Assembly: GCA_028554645.1 (NCBI GenBank)
Contig: JAQOOI010000051.1
Location: 124,001-188,000 of the forward strand
Reading direction: 5' to 3'
Length of the DNA: 64,000 nt
Source: Omphalotus guepiniiformis
Taxonomy: Eukaryota > Basidiomycota > Agaricomycetes > Agaricales > Omphalotaceae
Shown: positions 35,920-48,559 of the stretch, piece by piece
Layout of the letters: the number at the start of each line of letters is the position of its first letter
How positions within the stretch are numbered: the first letter of the stretch is position 1
Translations under genes and position numbers: made by a program
The notes under the pieces: model-generated
Told to the model about the DNA's origin: nothing
The model's database searches: none
Seen by the model: the letters and a program-made list of their open reading frames with translations, nothing else

Positions 35920-37114
35920 TAAGATTAGCCCAACTCCAAGAACTCGTCACCAAATATCGGAAGCACTTCCTTACGATGCGCGAGACTCTCAACACCGCAA
36001 GAGGTGCAAAGATCGGTCCAAGAGATAGTAGACGCTAGTATCTATGCGGATTTATGCCCATGGGATGATTACCTGGATACGGTACTTGTAAACTCCATTC
36101 CCTCATACCCGCCAAGTATGGGTCTCGTCCCTCGAGTGAGCTCCGCCTGACGTAGCGTCCATTGTCTAAGCATGAGGCCAGTGTGCTTCGTCACCGCTGA
36201 ATATATCTGCTCCGATGTGGTGAATGTAGACATGCCGCCTCCGCAGCTGAAGTCTGGCTGACCTTGACACGGACGTGGCTTGCAAAAGCTAGGTTTGCAA
36301 AAAGGCGGAGAGGATAAGTACGTGGCATGAGCATTCATCTGCTGGACTCAATCCTTGCTGGAGGTCGTCTGGTGATGTACGAGTCCAACCTCCTGGTACA
36401 CGTTCAGCTTCGGGGACCTTTGCGCAGCTCTCGTGTGCCTATTCACAAGGGACGCGGATCTCAGCTTCACTGTTGAGCAATTTGGTTCTAAGGCGAACCG
36501 AGATGGAGGAGCGAAATTCCCTTCATCACACTCAGCTAGGAGGTCAGGAGAGAGTCCAATGAACAGGGCACAACTTCTGTGGGAAGAAAACGACCGTCGC
36601 CCCCGAATGACCCGAGTTTCCCGCCCTTTTTACCCACTTGTAAAGTGACCTGTCGGTGGAAGTGATGAATTCACACATGATTACCCCCACGTTCGCTGTG
36701 TGTTCGCACGCTACTGCTGCCTCAAATACGATGCTGGCACGCGCATTCAAGAGAGGCTGCTGATGAATGGCGAAGAAAGCCAATTGAGAGGGTCAAACAA
36801 CTGTCTCTTTGTGTCGCCAGCGCCGCCTACATAGCACGTGTCAGGGCTAAAAATGGTCCGGTCACACTTCGTTATTATTCAAAGCTTCAGCGCTTCTTGC
36901 AGTCTGCAGTTGAGAGTTTTTGACGCATTACAAGTGGCGAGACTTGTTCAGGATTTGTATGATAAAAATACTACCGACCGCTAGTACCACGAGAATATGC
37001 CATGATTTTTAGCATTCAAGTGTGCCAGTGGCGCGGAGCAGAACAAAAAGCTGTCTTGGTCGCCGAAGCTCTGCCCTTTGTGTTCTTCAATTCTTGACAA
37101 AGGATATGCCGTCG
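35920..37114. other. Intergenic, nothing recognised
   Basis: No ORF with a recognisable domain; no shared repeats noticed. Confidence 0.3.
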
Positions 37115-37120
37115 TATATA
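37115..37120 (+). promoter_or_regulatory. TATA-box-like element
   Basis: TATATAATATT about 95 bp upstream of the ATG at 37213, at a plausible distance for a core promoter of the small gene that follows. Confidence 0.35.
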
Positions 37121-37212
37121 ATATTCAACTCCCCCCGTTTTCAGGTATATAGCTTGATCTCCCCTTCCCACTGCAAAAAGTGCGATAAGCCTCGAGACAC
37201 ACACGTTCTATC

Positions 37213-37643
37213 ATGATGTCTGAGAATACAACTCATGATATGTCGGAGACCTTATGTATTCAACAATGCCTGGACGAGGATTGGGAAGAAATCGTGAAAA
37301 AGCCTATGGAGGGTAATGTCGATCACGAGCCACTTGCAAAGGTTTGTCGCGGCGATGCCGCGTTCTCCGCTGCAAGTTGAGATACTCATACTGACAAATT
37401 CTAGCCCATGTCAGTGGTGGAACGGCAGGCGGGCTGGATAAAACTTGGCCAATATCATATTGAAATTTTGAGAAAAATCATCAAAGAGAAGGACCATGAG
37501 ATCCAATCTCTGCGTCGCAAGTTGGATGCGTTGGAAAAAAAGAAGTGGCAAAAAAGAAGTGGCGGTGACACAGTGAGTACCGTATCTTCAAACCAACTCA
37601 TTGCCCGTTTACTTATCGTCGCTAGGAACACCGACCAGCATGA
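37213..37643 (+). CDS. Small coiled-coil protein, unknown function
   Basis: Exons 37213-37341, 37405-37572 and 37626-37643 join in phase to 104 aa (MMSENTTHDMSETLCIQQCL...). The second exon encodes a charged helix with heptad character, ILRKIIKEKDHEIQSLRRKL followed by DALEKKKWQKR. The donor/acceptor pairs are GTTTGT..CTAG and GTGAGT..CTAG. If the last intron is retained, the frame stays open to 37713. No family was recognised. Confidence 0.45.
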
Positions 37644-38355
37644 AGACTCCTCAGACATTATGAGAATTCTCATAGATGTTGTTCATTTCTGTTGGCGCCC
37701 GCGCACCAGATGAATTGCCAGATGATTCGTTTGTAGTTCTCGGGTAATTTATGTATGATAACGGTACTACTTATGCAAGTTGTGGCAATCGAGAGGCATA
37801 TCCTGGACATTTCACGAATCCTTATAGTAGCCAGATAGTAACGGATCCCGGAACGAAGTGTGTATTGTTATCTTATCGGCTGGGTGCATTCGTTTCATGC
37901 TTGCCGCTCCCCAGTACTGATTATTATTACATTAACATGTATCCCCTTTACAATTTACTACTTTCCTCACTTTCTCGCTTATCTTTTCAAAATTTCTTCC
38001 TATTTCTAATTCAACAAACGTTGTCGGTGGTACACTTGCAGACCACTGAAATGCATTTTAAGAGGACATTATGTCTGCAAATTAGAGCGCCTCAAAACAA
38101 CGCATTATCCAACTCCAATCTGGAGGTGAATTGTCCGTCGTGGAGAGCGCCTGGAGTTGCAACACTGTTTGCACAGACATAGCTCGTCTGAAATTTTTGA
38201 ACTCGGCTTCATCTGAGAAAGTCAACCGCACATGTGACTCAACTTGATACCAAGTTGGAGACAGATCTGTTCGCAAATCAAACCCCTTTCGTCGGATTTC
38301 ACATTCGAGAAAAAGCTGAAAGTAAGTTAGCCGTCATATGATGCCGAGCTGAGAT
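37644..38355. other. Intergenic
   Basis: A plus-strand ORF at 37751-38182 is pyrimidine-rich without domain. Nothing else seen. Confidence 0.3.
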
Positions 38356-38914
38356 TCAACGAACGTCATGAAAGAGTCCTGGACCAGGGAGAACGAGACT
38401 TGGTTTCTTGGCCGTCTTCTCCGCGATGTACAATGCAACTGAAAGGAAGGGTAAATGAGGAAAGGAATGGAGTGATTGTAACGTTTCCCAACTTACTAGA
38501 TCCATTGAAAAATACCACCATGACTTTTACCGGCAAGGAGGTGTCGCGATGGAATGGAACGCGAGCATACCCAGACAGCAGTACGTTAGCCGAGCCAAAA
38601 AGAACAGCGGCATTGAGCCCAAGAGCTACATGAGTTAAAGTAGTGGGGGTGGTGAGATTCCCAAGGTAAACGCCACCCGCATCGCTCGAGTCAGCCTCTA
38701 CCTGCTCTTCGTCGTCGACGACAGTTGTCGTCTCACTGCTTTCTTGCACCACAGTAGATTGTATGTACGGCGCAGAAACTGACGACTCGCGATCGGGTGT
38801 AGGTAGCAAAGCGGCAAGGGCAGGAGACTGGCCGGATTCGAACGGGTCGAGCAAAGGAGGTTGTTCGGACGGTGTTTGTAGATGTGCTGACAGGGACAAG
38901 CTGGTTTCATCCAC
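38356..38914 (-). CDS. Small membrane protein, unknown function
   Basis: Two exons, 38914-38497 and 38438-38356, separated by a 58-bp GTAAGT..TTTCAG intron, encode 166 aa. The N-terminal 80 residues are Ser/Pro/acidic and probably disordered (VDDEEQVEADSSDAGG); residues about 90-112 (TLTHVALGLNAAVLFGSANVL) and 128-145 (VKVMVVFFNGSIALYIAEK) are hydrophobic. The C terminus is PSLVLPGPGLFHDVR. Joining the exons extends the second hydrophobic stretch, which favours the model. Not assigned to a named family. Confidence 0.5.
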
Positions 38915-40431
38915 CTGTGCACTCCTCCATCTTCGGTGGAGAAAAGCTGTAACTTGATAGAATGCTTTAGTGGAGTGGCGTCAGAACAAGCGTTGCAAGT
39001 GGGACGTACATCCTCTCCCCAGTTGTCGGAATCTCAGTCGTCGGTTTCCCAGAAAGTCAGCCGCGCCTGAGTAATGTAGAGTACTAGACATTATTCTCTT
39101 GCCTCGAAAAACCAAAAGACTGAGCTAGGAAAAGAATGGGAATGGTGCAACAGTTCTCACATAATTACAACTTTGTGACTTGACCGCCAAGGTATAACAA
39201 AGAGAAGGCCTAGGGGAAATGCCGACCAAGAAACTCCCATGCAATATTAAAAAGGTGCAAAACCAACATAGGTCGAAACTAAGAATACGGACCCACTAAT
39301 GCCTGCATATATGACGCCATTTTTCGGCAAATATTCCAGTCGCAGATGAAAGTCATCCAGTCGCAGGTGCAGAACTAGCCGACATAGCCGCCCGTTGCCG
39401 TTGCCGTGGCCGGCAAAAATAATTCACATCACCTGATCGCGAGATGGCGCGCGTCCGGACTTGAGGCTCAGTCTCACAAGACAAATTCAGAGGGTTCTAA
39501 GGCCAGATAAGTGTACTAAATGCCTTGGAAAGGGTAAACCTTATTAGTGTTGGAACTACTGAGTACATATTTATTGGCAGTACATTCAACTTTGAAGCAT
39601 TGAAAGACCGAAGAAGCAGTGTGCTTGTGTTGGATCACAACCACAATTTGCAGGGAAGAATCAGTGGGGAACAAACAGTATGTGAGTATTCCAGTATGTG
39701 TGTATTCTCTTGACTAAAAGGCCTATATCCTTACAAACGCTCACGGTTCAAGTAGCATCCCTGAGATTGAGGCCCTGCATCAGCGCAACAAAACTTGAAC
39801 TAGCTCAAAAGACTTCTCGAGGAGCTGAGCAGGGATATAAATCCGGGTGCGCGCTCATGCAGTAAAAAGCATATTGGCATCCACAACCCTTTAGTTACTA
39901 CTGTCCGATGTTGAGGAAACAAGAGATCTTCAATGCAATTGGCGCTATCCATACCGATCACAAGGTTTCACGAAGGATTCGAGAGGGACCCGCACTACAA
40001 GGCGTGCAAATCAAACGGTGCGAGAATTGTCAATATACATTTTCTCTAAAATTCTGACTTTTCTTACCGATAGTGGCGGGTTTTCAGGCGCACTTGTGCA
40101 AAAGGTGATTCATCGCAAGGCTCCGCTTGTTCCCTAGGTCTAGCCTAGGTACAAAAACACAGTTTAAGAGAAGGAGGAGTTGAATATTGACACAGCCAAA
40201 GTACAGAACAAAGGCCAACCCTGCGATTATCAAGGCTGGAGATACCCTCTAATCCGGCTGCCTTTGGAGGCTGAAAGAAACAAAATATTTTCCATTATAA
40301 CCACTTCAGACCGGTGTGGAGTACGTGCAGCTCGGATTGGCACTAAGCTAGATAATACAGTCCACTAGGAATAGAGGAAATATTTTTCTCTTGTCATTAC
40401 TTTCCGCGTGGCCAAAAGGACCCGCTTGACT
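38915..40431. other. Intergenic, no supported gene
   Basis: Only short ORFs. TTGCCGTTGCCGTGGCCGG near 39393-39412 is a small imperfect repeat. Confidence 0.3.
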
Positions 40432-41549
40432 CGAGGAAGTAATGATTATCATGACTTTTCAACTAAGAAATCAAATAATTCGAACGAAATACCTTGCAAT
40501 TCGGAGCGCCTATCATCTTCCGCGCATGCAACACTTTTGCAAACACAGCTCGACCTGCATCGCGCTCGCCGCACCTTCTAAGATCAACGAGTAGCCCTGT
40601 AACCCTGAGACGTCGCTGAAACCACCGCAAACGGAAGTAAGAGTTGTTTAAAACTCGTCGACGGAGTATCCATACGTTTGGATGTGGAGATCCAGCGTGG
40701 GGTGGGATGGCAAAAGGTGCGCATGACCGGTAGAGCACGTAGTGGTGCTAAGGCAGATGCAAAAGCAGCTAGAGACCGAAGACGCGCACAACCCGCCGTC
40801 CGACCCGCTCTACCCGATAGCCAAGAGACTGGCCTTCGAGCAAGACTTGTGACCCGCGCAATCGAGCCTAGAGACCTCAATCTCCACAAGGACAGTCGGG
40901 GAGGCAAGCAAGAACAAGCAGACGAGAAGAAGGCTGCGAGGAATTTATGCGCCAGAAACCGTTGCAAATTGTCAAAAAAAGGATCAAGGTAGGAGCTAAA
41001 GAAGAAGCTGTGTGAGGCGCAAATGATCAGTTCAAGATGTATCAGCAACGCTGTGCCGTTCAGCTCACTCTTCTCAGCATGCCAGAGCGCAAACAAGTCG
41101 CCCCAGGCGCATCAATCCGGTCTTGGTGGCCAATACAGCCCCCTTCAATCTCCTCTTCCAACTCTTCCAGTCCTGAATCGATGCAGTTATTATATTTGAT
41201 ATCCTGCGGTGATCCGCGCCAGTTTTCCATGAGCTTTAGAACATATCATAAAAAATGAGAATTTTTACCGTTGATTCTAGCCAGCCTCGTTCCCTACCAA
41301 TATTGATGTTTCTCGTGATACAAAGCACAGAGACCGGGCGGGTTGAATAGCTTAGATCCATGTGCGAGCAGGCAACGCTGGTATAGTATGTGGTAGTGAA
41401 TGATTAAGAGCGAAAAATGTGCCGTGAGTTATGCATGGCGACTGGAAGTCTTGAGCGAAACGGGTCCGGGACGTCTCACGCGCTGCTGGTGGACGGTCAC
41501 GTGGCTGGTTAGGGCGGGTATGTTAGTCGGAATGGCCGCAAACCAATCT
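40432..41549. repeat. Mosaic repeat B, copy 3
   Basis: Starts abruptly at GAGGAAGTAATGATTATCAT, corresponding to position 9436 of copy 1, and continues to CGCAAACCAATCT, corresponding to 10547. The minus strand carries a 170-codon open frame (41096-40584) made of fused family remnants, present also at 10097-9585. Confidence 0.9.
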
Positions 41550-41800
41550 ATCGATGCAATCATATTTGATATCCTGCTGTGATCCGCGCCAGTTTTCCAT
41601 AAGCTTTAGAACATATCATAGAAAATGAGCATTTTTACCGTTTATTCTACCCAGCCTCGTTCCCTACTGATACTGTATTGATTCTTCTCATGATACAAAG
41701 CACAGGAGACCAGGCGGGTTGATTAACTTAGATCCATGTGCGAGCAGGCAACGCTGGTATAGTATGCGGTAGTGAATAATTAAGAGCGAAAAGCGTGGCA
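41550..41800. repeat. Tandem partial duplication of the repeat B end
   Basis: ATCGATGCAATCATATTTGA through GGCAACGCTGGTATAGTATG repeats the segment 41175-41400 directly after it, with several substitutions. Confidence 0.8.
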
Positions 41801-42724
41801 TGAGTATGCATGGGCGGCATGGCGACTGGAACTTAGTCCATTCCGCGACGTCTCACGTGAGGTCGGCATCTCGTCGGCCGATCATGATCCCAGATGCACT
41901 CAACGCTGATTCTGTTTCAAGACTCATATCCGATCTGAAGAGTACATATTGCATCTCCGAGTCCCGAGACGGAGCCTTACTTATCATCATCAATCCTTTC
42001 CTTAGAAGTTAATTTGCGCTGAGGATTTAAAAACTCCATGATGCTATCCGGACATTGATTGGCTGGCAGTAAAGCCTTCTACCAGCTTCTGCTTCAAGAG
42101 GGAGTAAAAGCTTCTGGCATGTTTCAGTATTCTCATTATGATTCCGATTACTTCCAATGCGCGTATTAGTAAAGGCCGTGTAGGCAAGCACATACAGTAC
42201 ATGATCGCGGGCTGGTCGAGCTTGAGCTTGATAACTCGTCAATAACTCAACAAGGTCGTAGACAAGCCCGCGGCTGCATGAAGTATCCTCATGGTTCTGC
42301 CCGCAAAGAGATCAGAGAAGACGGTCACTCGAACACGGGAGAGCATGATCGCATTGAGGAAAACGGAGGGTAATGAACGGACTCGAGCACAAGGAAAACA
42401 GAGGTAACGAACGGATTCGAGTACACGTACGATGGATGACATTGGAACGCGTATATAAGCCTATGATGAAGCAAACTGAAAGCAAAAGCAAGACCTGGAA
42501 GCGATGCGCGAATTTGGAACGATTTGCATGCGCGACTACATTTTGACCGGAACAGCAGAATTTGGCTTCTAGTTTCATATCGTGGTCACCTATTGCATCT
42601 GACAGAACAGAAGTTCAGTGTACCTCGACTTCTTGGAGCTCCCCCAACTCGATTGTATCATAATCTCGATGAATTTCAGTTTCGACGTCTTGCCTAATAG
42701 TCATTGCATGGTGCTAGCACAAAG
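41801..42724. other. Intergenic, nothing recognised
   Basis: Short ORFs only. GAACGGACTCGAG / GAACGGATTCGAG direct repeats with GAGAACACGG-like surroundings lie around 42372-42425. Confidence 0.3.
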
Positions 42725-44766
42725 TTATTCAGTTTCCAATCGAGAAATTATTCCATGAAAAACTACCGGTGCGCTAACAGGTAGCTCATCTCCCTGCGCC
42801 CAGGGGTGATTGAAGTGGAGCGACGTGATAAACGAGTTCTGAGGAGCACGAGTCGAAGCACGAAGGTTCTCCCGGGCATTGAGACTAACAGATGTAAGTG
42901 AGTACAACAATCAAATAGCATAGAACGGTGCACCTTACGCGGCATAGAAGGAGTTGGTATACACTAGTTTAACATTGATCAGCCGAAAAGTCCGATCTCC
43001 AAATACAATCAGACTTACAACGAGCAAGAGCGCAGTAGAACGTAATATAAACGAAAGTATTGGGCCAGACAGATATCTGCCGCTAAAACATTAAGAGTTC
43101 ATCAATGATATATGAGAGGATGTGTACCCACCGAAATGAGAGAGGCGACAGCGCAAAACCTTGAATAAGTAATCAGTCTTATGCTAGATATGAATGTCAA
43201 GTCTTACGCGGTAATAAGTCCAGTCTGCAGGCAATAGTAAATTAGGCGATTCATAATGGCATCCGTACTTTGCGGCGATGGTCAGTGAGCGGAACAATCA
43301 CAGTGCACCGAGGAAAACTTTGCTTACCACTTCATACCCGACTTTGCTTTGCGTAGAAAGAAGACCAATGCGAGAGTAATGAAGATGTCTGCGCTGAAAT
43401 TTAGCACGTTTACTACCTTCGAAACATTCTGTGATGAAGTCAGAAACTTCCATGACAATCTCTGTGAACAGAGCGCACGCCAAGGGCCGGAAGTTTGGAA
43501 AAGGTTTTGATAGACCAGCTACAATATAGTATCAGAGTCAATTCAAGTCATTCAAGTCACACCAGAGTGATGGGTCCCCCTACGATTTAGCGAAATATGC
43601 TGTGCATACACATGTTAGTGCAACAAAAGGTGAAAATGTGTTGAACACTTACTGATGGTCGTTCCAAAGCTCCCGAACACGACGAGGAGCTAAAAATCGA
43701 ACAACTAGAGGTGACCAACCACAGAGGTAAACGCGATAACACGCACGAGAAAAGTAATCAGGGGAATGTTCCGATTACTCACTGCGTGTGCGACGAATCA
43801 GTCATTATACACGCAGAATGCTTCATTGCTACATACAGATCCACACTCGCCAGCACAAGAACCTAAAGTTATGAAGTCAATAAGTCTCTTGAATACAGTC
43901 GGCGTCAGCGACGCGCACAGTTGCACGATAATCGCAACGAGGCCCTTGAGAAATGATGTGAACATGTAATGAGAAGGAGAGGCCATTGGTGTACTCACAG
44001 AGAATAGAACCATGACCTTAGTGTGATGGGAGCCGTCACGGTGAGTCGCGCGTCGCCACCTCCTTAAATGGTGCTTACCAAAATACTCCTAATCATGAAA
44101 CTATGTCAGGACGCAGCAAAACAATTGGAACGGGAACGTTCGATACATACCAGAGTAGGACATCGAGGTAGTTTGGATCACCCCAGTTGGAGACGAGGTA
44201 AGAGTACAATAGATGGGAAAGCATTATTTGGTGGCTGGTATCCAACACACTGTCCTCGACTCTGTCAGAAGCAAGTTGACGACTTTTGAACATCAATGCT
44301 CGTACTATACGATGAAGACCTGATAACGAGGTATGTCAGTTTCAACGCGTGTCAGTGAAACAATACTTACGAGAGTTTTGAGGCGGAGGGAGTCTTGATC
44401 ATAGTACGTCTTTGCAATTCATCAACTTCACGAGACACCTCGGACAACCCCTTCAGAATACTTACCGAGTAATACATGTATGCCTGCATAGTCGAAATTC
44501 CCCAAAGGCTGGTAAGAACCAAAGTTCCTCGTTACTCCTGGTATAGGCTGACGCGAAGTCAACTTACGCGGCCGCAAGCCTACCAAGACACGATGTTAGT
44601 GCACTGGAAGGATACAGTGCCTTTTGATATACTTACAGAACCCCTACAAACAACGCTCCCATCTACGAAAAGACCGATACTTAGATCGTGCACGAAACGT
44701 TGAGACCACAACCGTCCGCACCGTGTTATCCAGTGCAGGAATAGTCGTGGTGATTCCGCAGCTCAT
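42725..44766 (-). CDS. DUF6534-like seven-transmembrane protein
   Basis: A minus-strand gene of about ten small exons, from ATG at 44766 (MSCGITTTIPALDNT) to the stop at 42725. Exons read in order: MGALFVGVL, then LWGISTMQAYMYYS, DQDSLRLKTL, VEDSVLDTSHQIMLSHLLYS plus YLVSNWGDPNYLDVLLW, VMVLFS, GLVAIIVQL, and towards the end TDAIMNRLIYYCLQTGLITA, RQISVWPNTFVYITFY, VSLNARENLRASTR. This order of segments (MGALF..., QAYMYY, D..H..LL.H..Y.YL..N.G.P, Q..., D.I...LI.Y...TGL.T, SLNAR) is the DUF6534 domain, a large basidiomycete family of multi-pass membrane proteins of unknown function. The middle exons are not fully modelled, so intactness is unproven. Confidence 0.7.
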
Positions 44767-45351
44767 AATGAAAGTGTCCACAAAGATTTCCTAGAAACCA
44801 AGTCGCGGGTGGCGGTTAAATATTATTTGACTGTCCAAATAGGAAACATGATATGCTTCGGTGCACCACAACCTACGAAATCAGCTTCATTGCAAGAAGC
44901 GCGACATTCCATTTTTCGTGAGATATTCGAGCATCTTTTAGGTTATGATGGCTCGCGCCAAATTCAACGCGCGCCTGCCGCCCGTTGTGTGCCGGGAGGA
45001 TGGTCAGCGCTCTCTTGAGCGCCGGGCAGCGATAAGTCCTCTCGCTGAGGTGTATGCATATGAAACAAGTGGAGGAGCTGTAGAAAAATGCAAATGACTC
45101 GAAGCTACTTTCGGAAGGGTTCTAGGTTAACATCTTTTCCTAATTAGAAAAACGGTCCACCTCAAATAGGTGCTGTCCATGCGATGTTCAACCCCCACGT
45201 CACTCCGCCGGATTTATCCGGTGGGCAGAGCAAAGCCGGAGCAAAGTCTGGGACTAACGTCCCCTTGCGGTCAAGATCTACCTTTTTGCGATCGACATGC
45301 ATTTATGGCATACGTTCATATGTAACCGAGGTAATTGAGATTCAGAAGTTC
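44767..45351. other. Intergenic
   Basis: No gene recognised. Includes the presumed DUF6534-gene promoter. Confidence 0.3.
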
Positions 45352-45368
45352 AAAATGTACGACACCTT
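45352..45368 (+). repeat. Target-site duplication, left copy
   Basis: AAAATGTACGACACCTT, repeated right after the poly(A) run at 45646-45662. Confidence 0.8.
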
Positions 45369-45617
45369 CATCTGTCCATATATGGTTCACGCTTCTATCC
45401 GGCCGGTTTTGCTCTGTCTCTGAGTCCCACACACAGTGCGTAAATGCATTTCCTCGTGGAGGTTTCCAATTATGTCTATCAAATTATGCCTTATGTACCT
45501 ATGAATCTGAGGAGGTTAATCACCCTCCTCCAACACCAACGGGCTAGAGGGAGTGCCATGAGCGCTCCTAGTGGGGACGACCCTTAGCTGGCTTCGGCTA
45601 ACGCCGAAACGTTCCTC

Positions 45618-45649
<32 letters not shown>
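45369..45649 (+). mobile_element. Short retroposon (SINE or 5'-truncated LINE) with poly(A) tail
   Basis: About 280 bp bounded by a duplicated target of at least 14 bp (ATGTACGACACCTT) and ending in about 31 A. The last 50 bp before the A-run (TTAGCTGGCTTCGGCTAACG, CCGAAACGTTCC) can fold as a small hairpin, GGCTTCGGC..GCCGAA, of the kind recognised at LINE 3' ends. The site without the element can be read directly as AGTTCAAAATGTACGACACC followed by TTAGCGGGG. No ORF of note lies inside. The long uninterrupted A-run implies recent insertion. Confidence 0.85.
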
Positions 45650-45651
<2 letters not shown>

Positions 45652-45662
45652 TACGACACCTT

Positions 45663-47591
45663 AGCGGGGATAAGACAAGATTTGGATATTGTGATGCGCG
45701 TCCGTGGAGACTCAGTACCAGTACTCAGTGCCTATGTTATGTCACCTCAACACTGGCAAGCGCCAGATGCCACTTGACGCGTCTATGGATGTGGGCCATA
45801 TCACCTCATTTTTTGTTGCAAATTGAAGAATTATGTGGAATTGTGAAGAGTCATGTGCTTTTGCTAACTGATTTTGTCAACTGTCAACCTCATTTGTAAG
45901 TATTGAGAGTCAATGTCTTAGTTTGTGAGCTCAACTGGTTAGTCAATGCAGTGTGATTGCACTTCTCATATGTACCTAAGCTTCAATACACAAGCTGAAT
46001 TCTGCAAGTGCAAACTAAGTACGAGTCTGTCCGACAGAGTCTGTTTGAGGAACATATCATGTAATATTAGTCAAATGAGTTACCCAACTCTCCTCGGCAT
46101 GAATCCGGCTTCCCGGCACCTCTTCTGGCAGCTGTTAAGTATACTGTATGGTCACCAGTGTCCGATTGTCTTCCCTCCTCTATTTCTATTATGTCTATCC
46201 TTTGCTGATGAGAAGAGGTTCATATTTATTTATACTATTTGTTCACCTTCAACTTTCCCTACTCACACCACTGCTTATATGGATTTGTTTGCGCAAGGCA
46301 GCAAGCAGAATATTCCGTTATGCCGATGACAGGCCGATAGGCCATGGATAAATGTGCTGATGTCATGTCATAGAATGACATATTATTGATGACATTTGCT
46401 TGTGGTTACCTAAGGCCTTGCACTTAGCAGTTGCCGCATGCACACTTGACACTTAACATAACAGCCCCTTCGTCCTTCAATCAAAGCACTTGGATTTTTT
46501 CATCGAGATCTAATGTGATAGGGCCACCGAGTGGTTGAGGGCGAGTCAAAAGAGATGTCCTTGAGCGAGAGTCTCATAGTGAAGGTTATGAGGAGAAGAA
46601 ATGACTCGGAGAAACTAAGGAATAGTTGCATCCGCCGGTCATCATGTGATAATGAGCAAATTGAAAATCATGATCACATCCAGCGACTCTCCATTTTTTA
46701 TTCGCAGAATGATGCTCTCCATTCTCCATCACTCCGACTCGTTGTCGATTCCTACGATACTCCGGTATAAAGAATCTCATTGAAAATTTCCCTTTTAGAG
46801 CGGGCTAAGAGGGGCTAAGTGTCCTCTGCAACTGGATCACCCGGCCTTGCACCCGATCTGGCTTCCGAAGGATATTCAGCCTGTACTAGAAGAGGTGCCG
46901 AAGTGAAGGTCTGTTAGCGGAAGTGTTGGAGGAGATTGAAGGGGATTGTTAGGATGGAGAGCATGGCGGACAGTAGTACTCAACTGCTGATGCCCTTGCG
47001 GCTGTGTGGATGGAAGATGGTTTGTTGGACGACGACACAGTAATGTTGAACGGTGAACCTGGCTGCAGAAGCTGAAGCTGATATCACAACGTTGCAGTTT
47101 GCTAGTCGGTATGCGCACTACGGTTTACTCGCGCCGCAGACTGTGCTCATTCGGGCATATTCGGACAACGCAGATGACCGGATGTTGGATGAGATTAAGC
47201 CAAATTTACCGTCAGTTGAGGTAAGCTCTTTCACGTTTTGCCAGCAAAAGTCTACTGATGGTTTTTGCATGCTACAAGTGCTCTAATCATGGTGTATGCC
47301 AACTTTGAAGAATAGTTTCTCAAAGAACGAGGGGTATGTTTTATATTTCTTCCCCTTTGTACTTTATTAATTTGATGCTATCATGGATTGAATTTATGGT
47401 TCTCTCTTCCTGCAGCCGAACAAAGGGTCTCTTAATATCATTCGAATATCATCTAGAACCTGTTTCGCACCCTCAGGCACAACGAGATTCATTTCACATG
47501 TAAGTAAGCAAGAGAAAAAGTATATTCATAATGAACATGCTGAATGAACACGTATTGAACTAATACAAGTAATCTGAACAAGGTTGAGCAA
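45663..47591. other. Region between the retroposon and the right arm
   Basis: AT-rich with several short ORFs; none has a recognised domain. 46900-47290 contains a frame with AEAEADITTLQFASRYAHYG but no closing model. Confidence 0.3.
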
Positions 47592-47595
47592 ACGA

Positions 47596-48207
47596 TCAGA
47601 CGTTAGCGAGCGTGAATGAACAACAGATGAACAAATAGATCATCTTACCTTTACGAACGAGCAAGAACTTCAACGCAGGAACTGAACGAATATAAGAAAA
47701 CTGATTCATTCCGTGCAAATCCGCTGAACGAGCGGGGCAATAATATTTTTGAAACACCTCAGACGGCTCTCCGGCGAACTCAAAAAGTTCTTGATGCTTG
47801 CGTCCGCCTCAAAAAGATCCTGTAGCTTTAAAATGTTTAATGGAAGGAAGAAAAGAAACAAATTACATTGGGCACAGTGCAATCGCGGTCGCCGAAGGCA
47901 AATTCGTTCAAGTTCTACATGGATATCACGTTCTACACAAGTATTAGAATTAGAACTAGAAACAATAGCTAACAGAATACTCACCAGCTTTCGCATACCG
48001 TTGAGTTGAAATGGGTGCAAACCAGTGGTGCCGCTGCCCTCGACATTGGCGGTTCCATTCTCCTTTGCGCCGCTCCACGTTGTTCGTTCGTCCCACTTTG
48101 TACCGATGCGTTCCGTCGATGTGATATACATATATCCACCCAGGCTTGTCAGAGGCTGGAAGGGAGTATTTGATTGGATGTACCGCAGCTGTGTGTAGAG
48201 AGCTCAT
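47596..48207 (-). CDS. T5orf172-domain protein, right-arm copy with altered C terminus
   Basis: Same three-exon organisation as 26391-26886, with a few substitutions (T41N-type change in KVGRTNNVERR, FAPIST for FTPTST). One extra A near 47748 shifts the frame after EPSEVFQ, replacing IIAPLVQRICTE by KYYCPARSADLHG and extending the protein to a stop at 47596. The domain core is unaffected. Confidence 0.65.
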
Positions 48208-48559
48208 AGAGGCTGGTAGGAACGACGTTTGAGGTGATGCCGGCGCCAGAAATCAGTTGGTCACGCAACGCGCCGTGTCGCGACGTTGTATGGCGCGAGA
48301 TATCCTGCCATACCTAAAAAGAAACTTGACCACTATAATACACTGTCCCACATATCGCACGAAATACGAGATATTTTTGATTGGATGGATACAACTGCAC
48401 AGTATTTGACCCCATCTTCCCTCCGGGTTTGCGATGAGAACAAGGGCGACAAGGATAACACCTAACCATGATGGACCTTGCGCGCACGGCGGAAACGGAT
48501 ACTAGGTAGCAAATATAAGACATCCCAATTCGCCGCCAACAGGTTCTGGGTACCAACAA

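Noticed and set aside
36069..36338. 89-codon minus-strand ORF
   Set aside because: No domain, no splice partner, ordinary length for chance at this GC content.
40584..41096. 170-codon minus-strand ORF, present also at 9585-10097
   Set aside because: It is a fusion of out-of-frame remnants of the membrane-protein family within repeat B; related copies at 17.8-18.3 and 34.3-34.8 kb have different frames.
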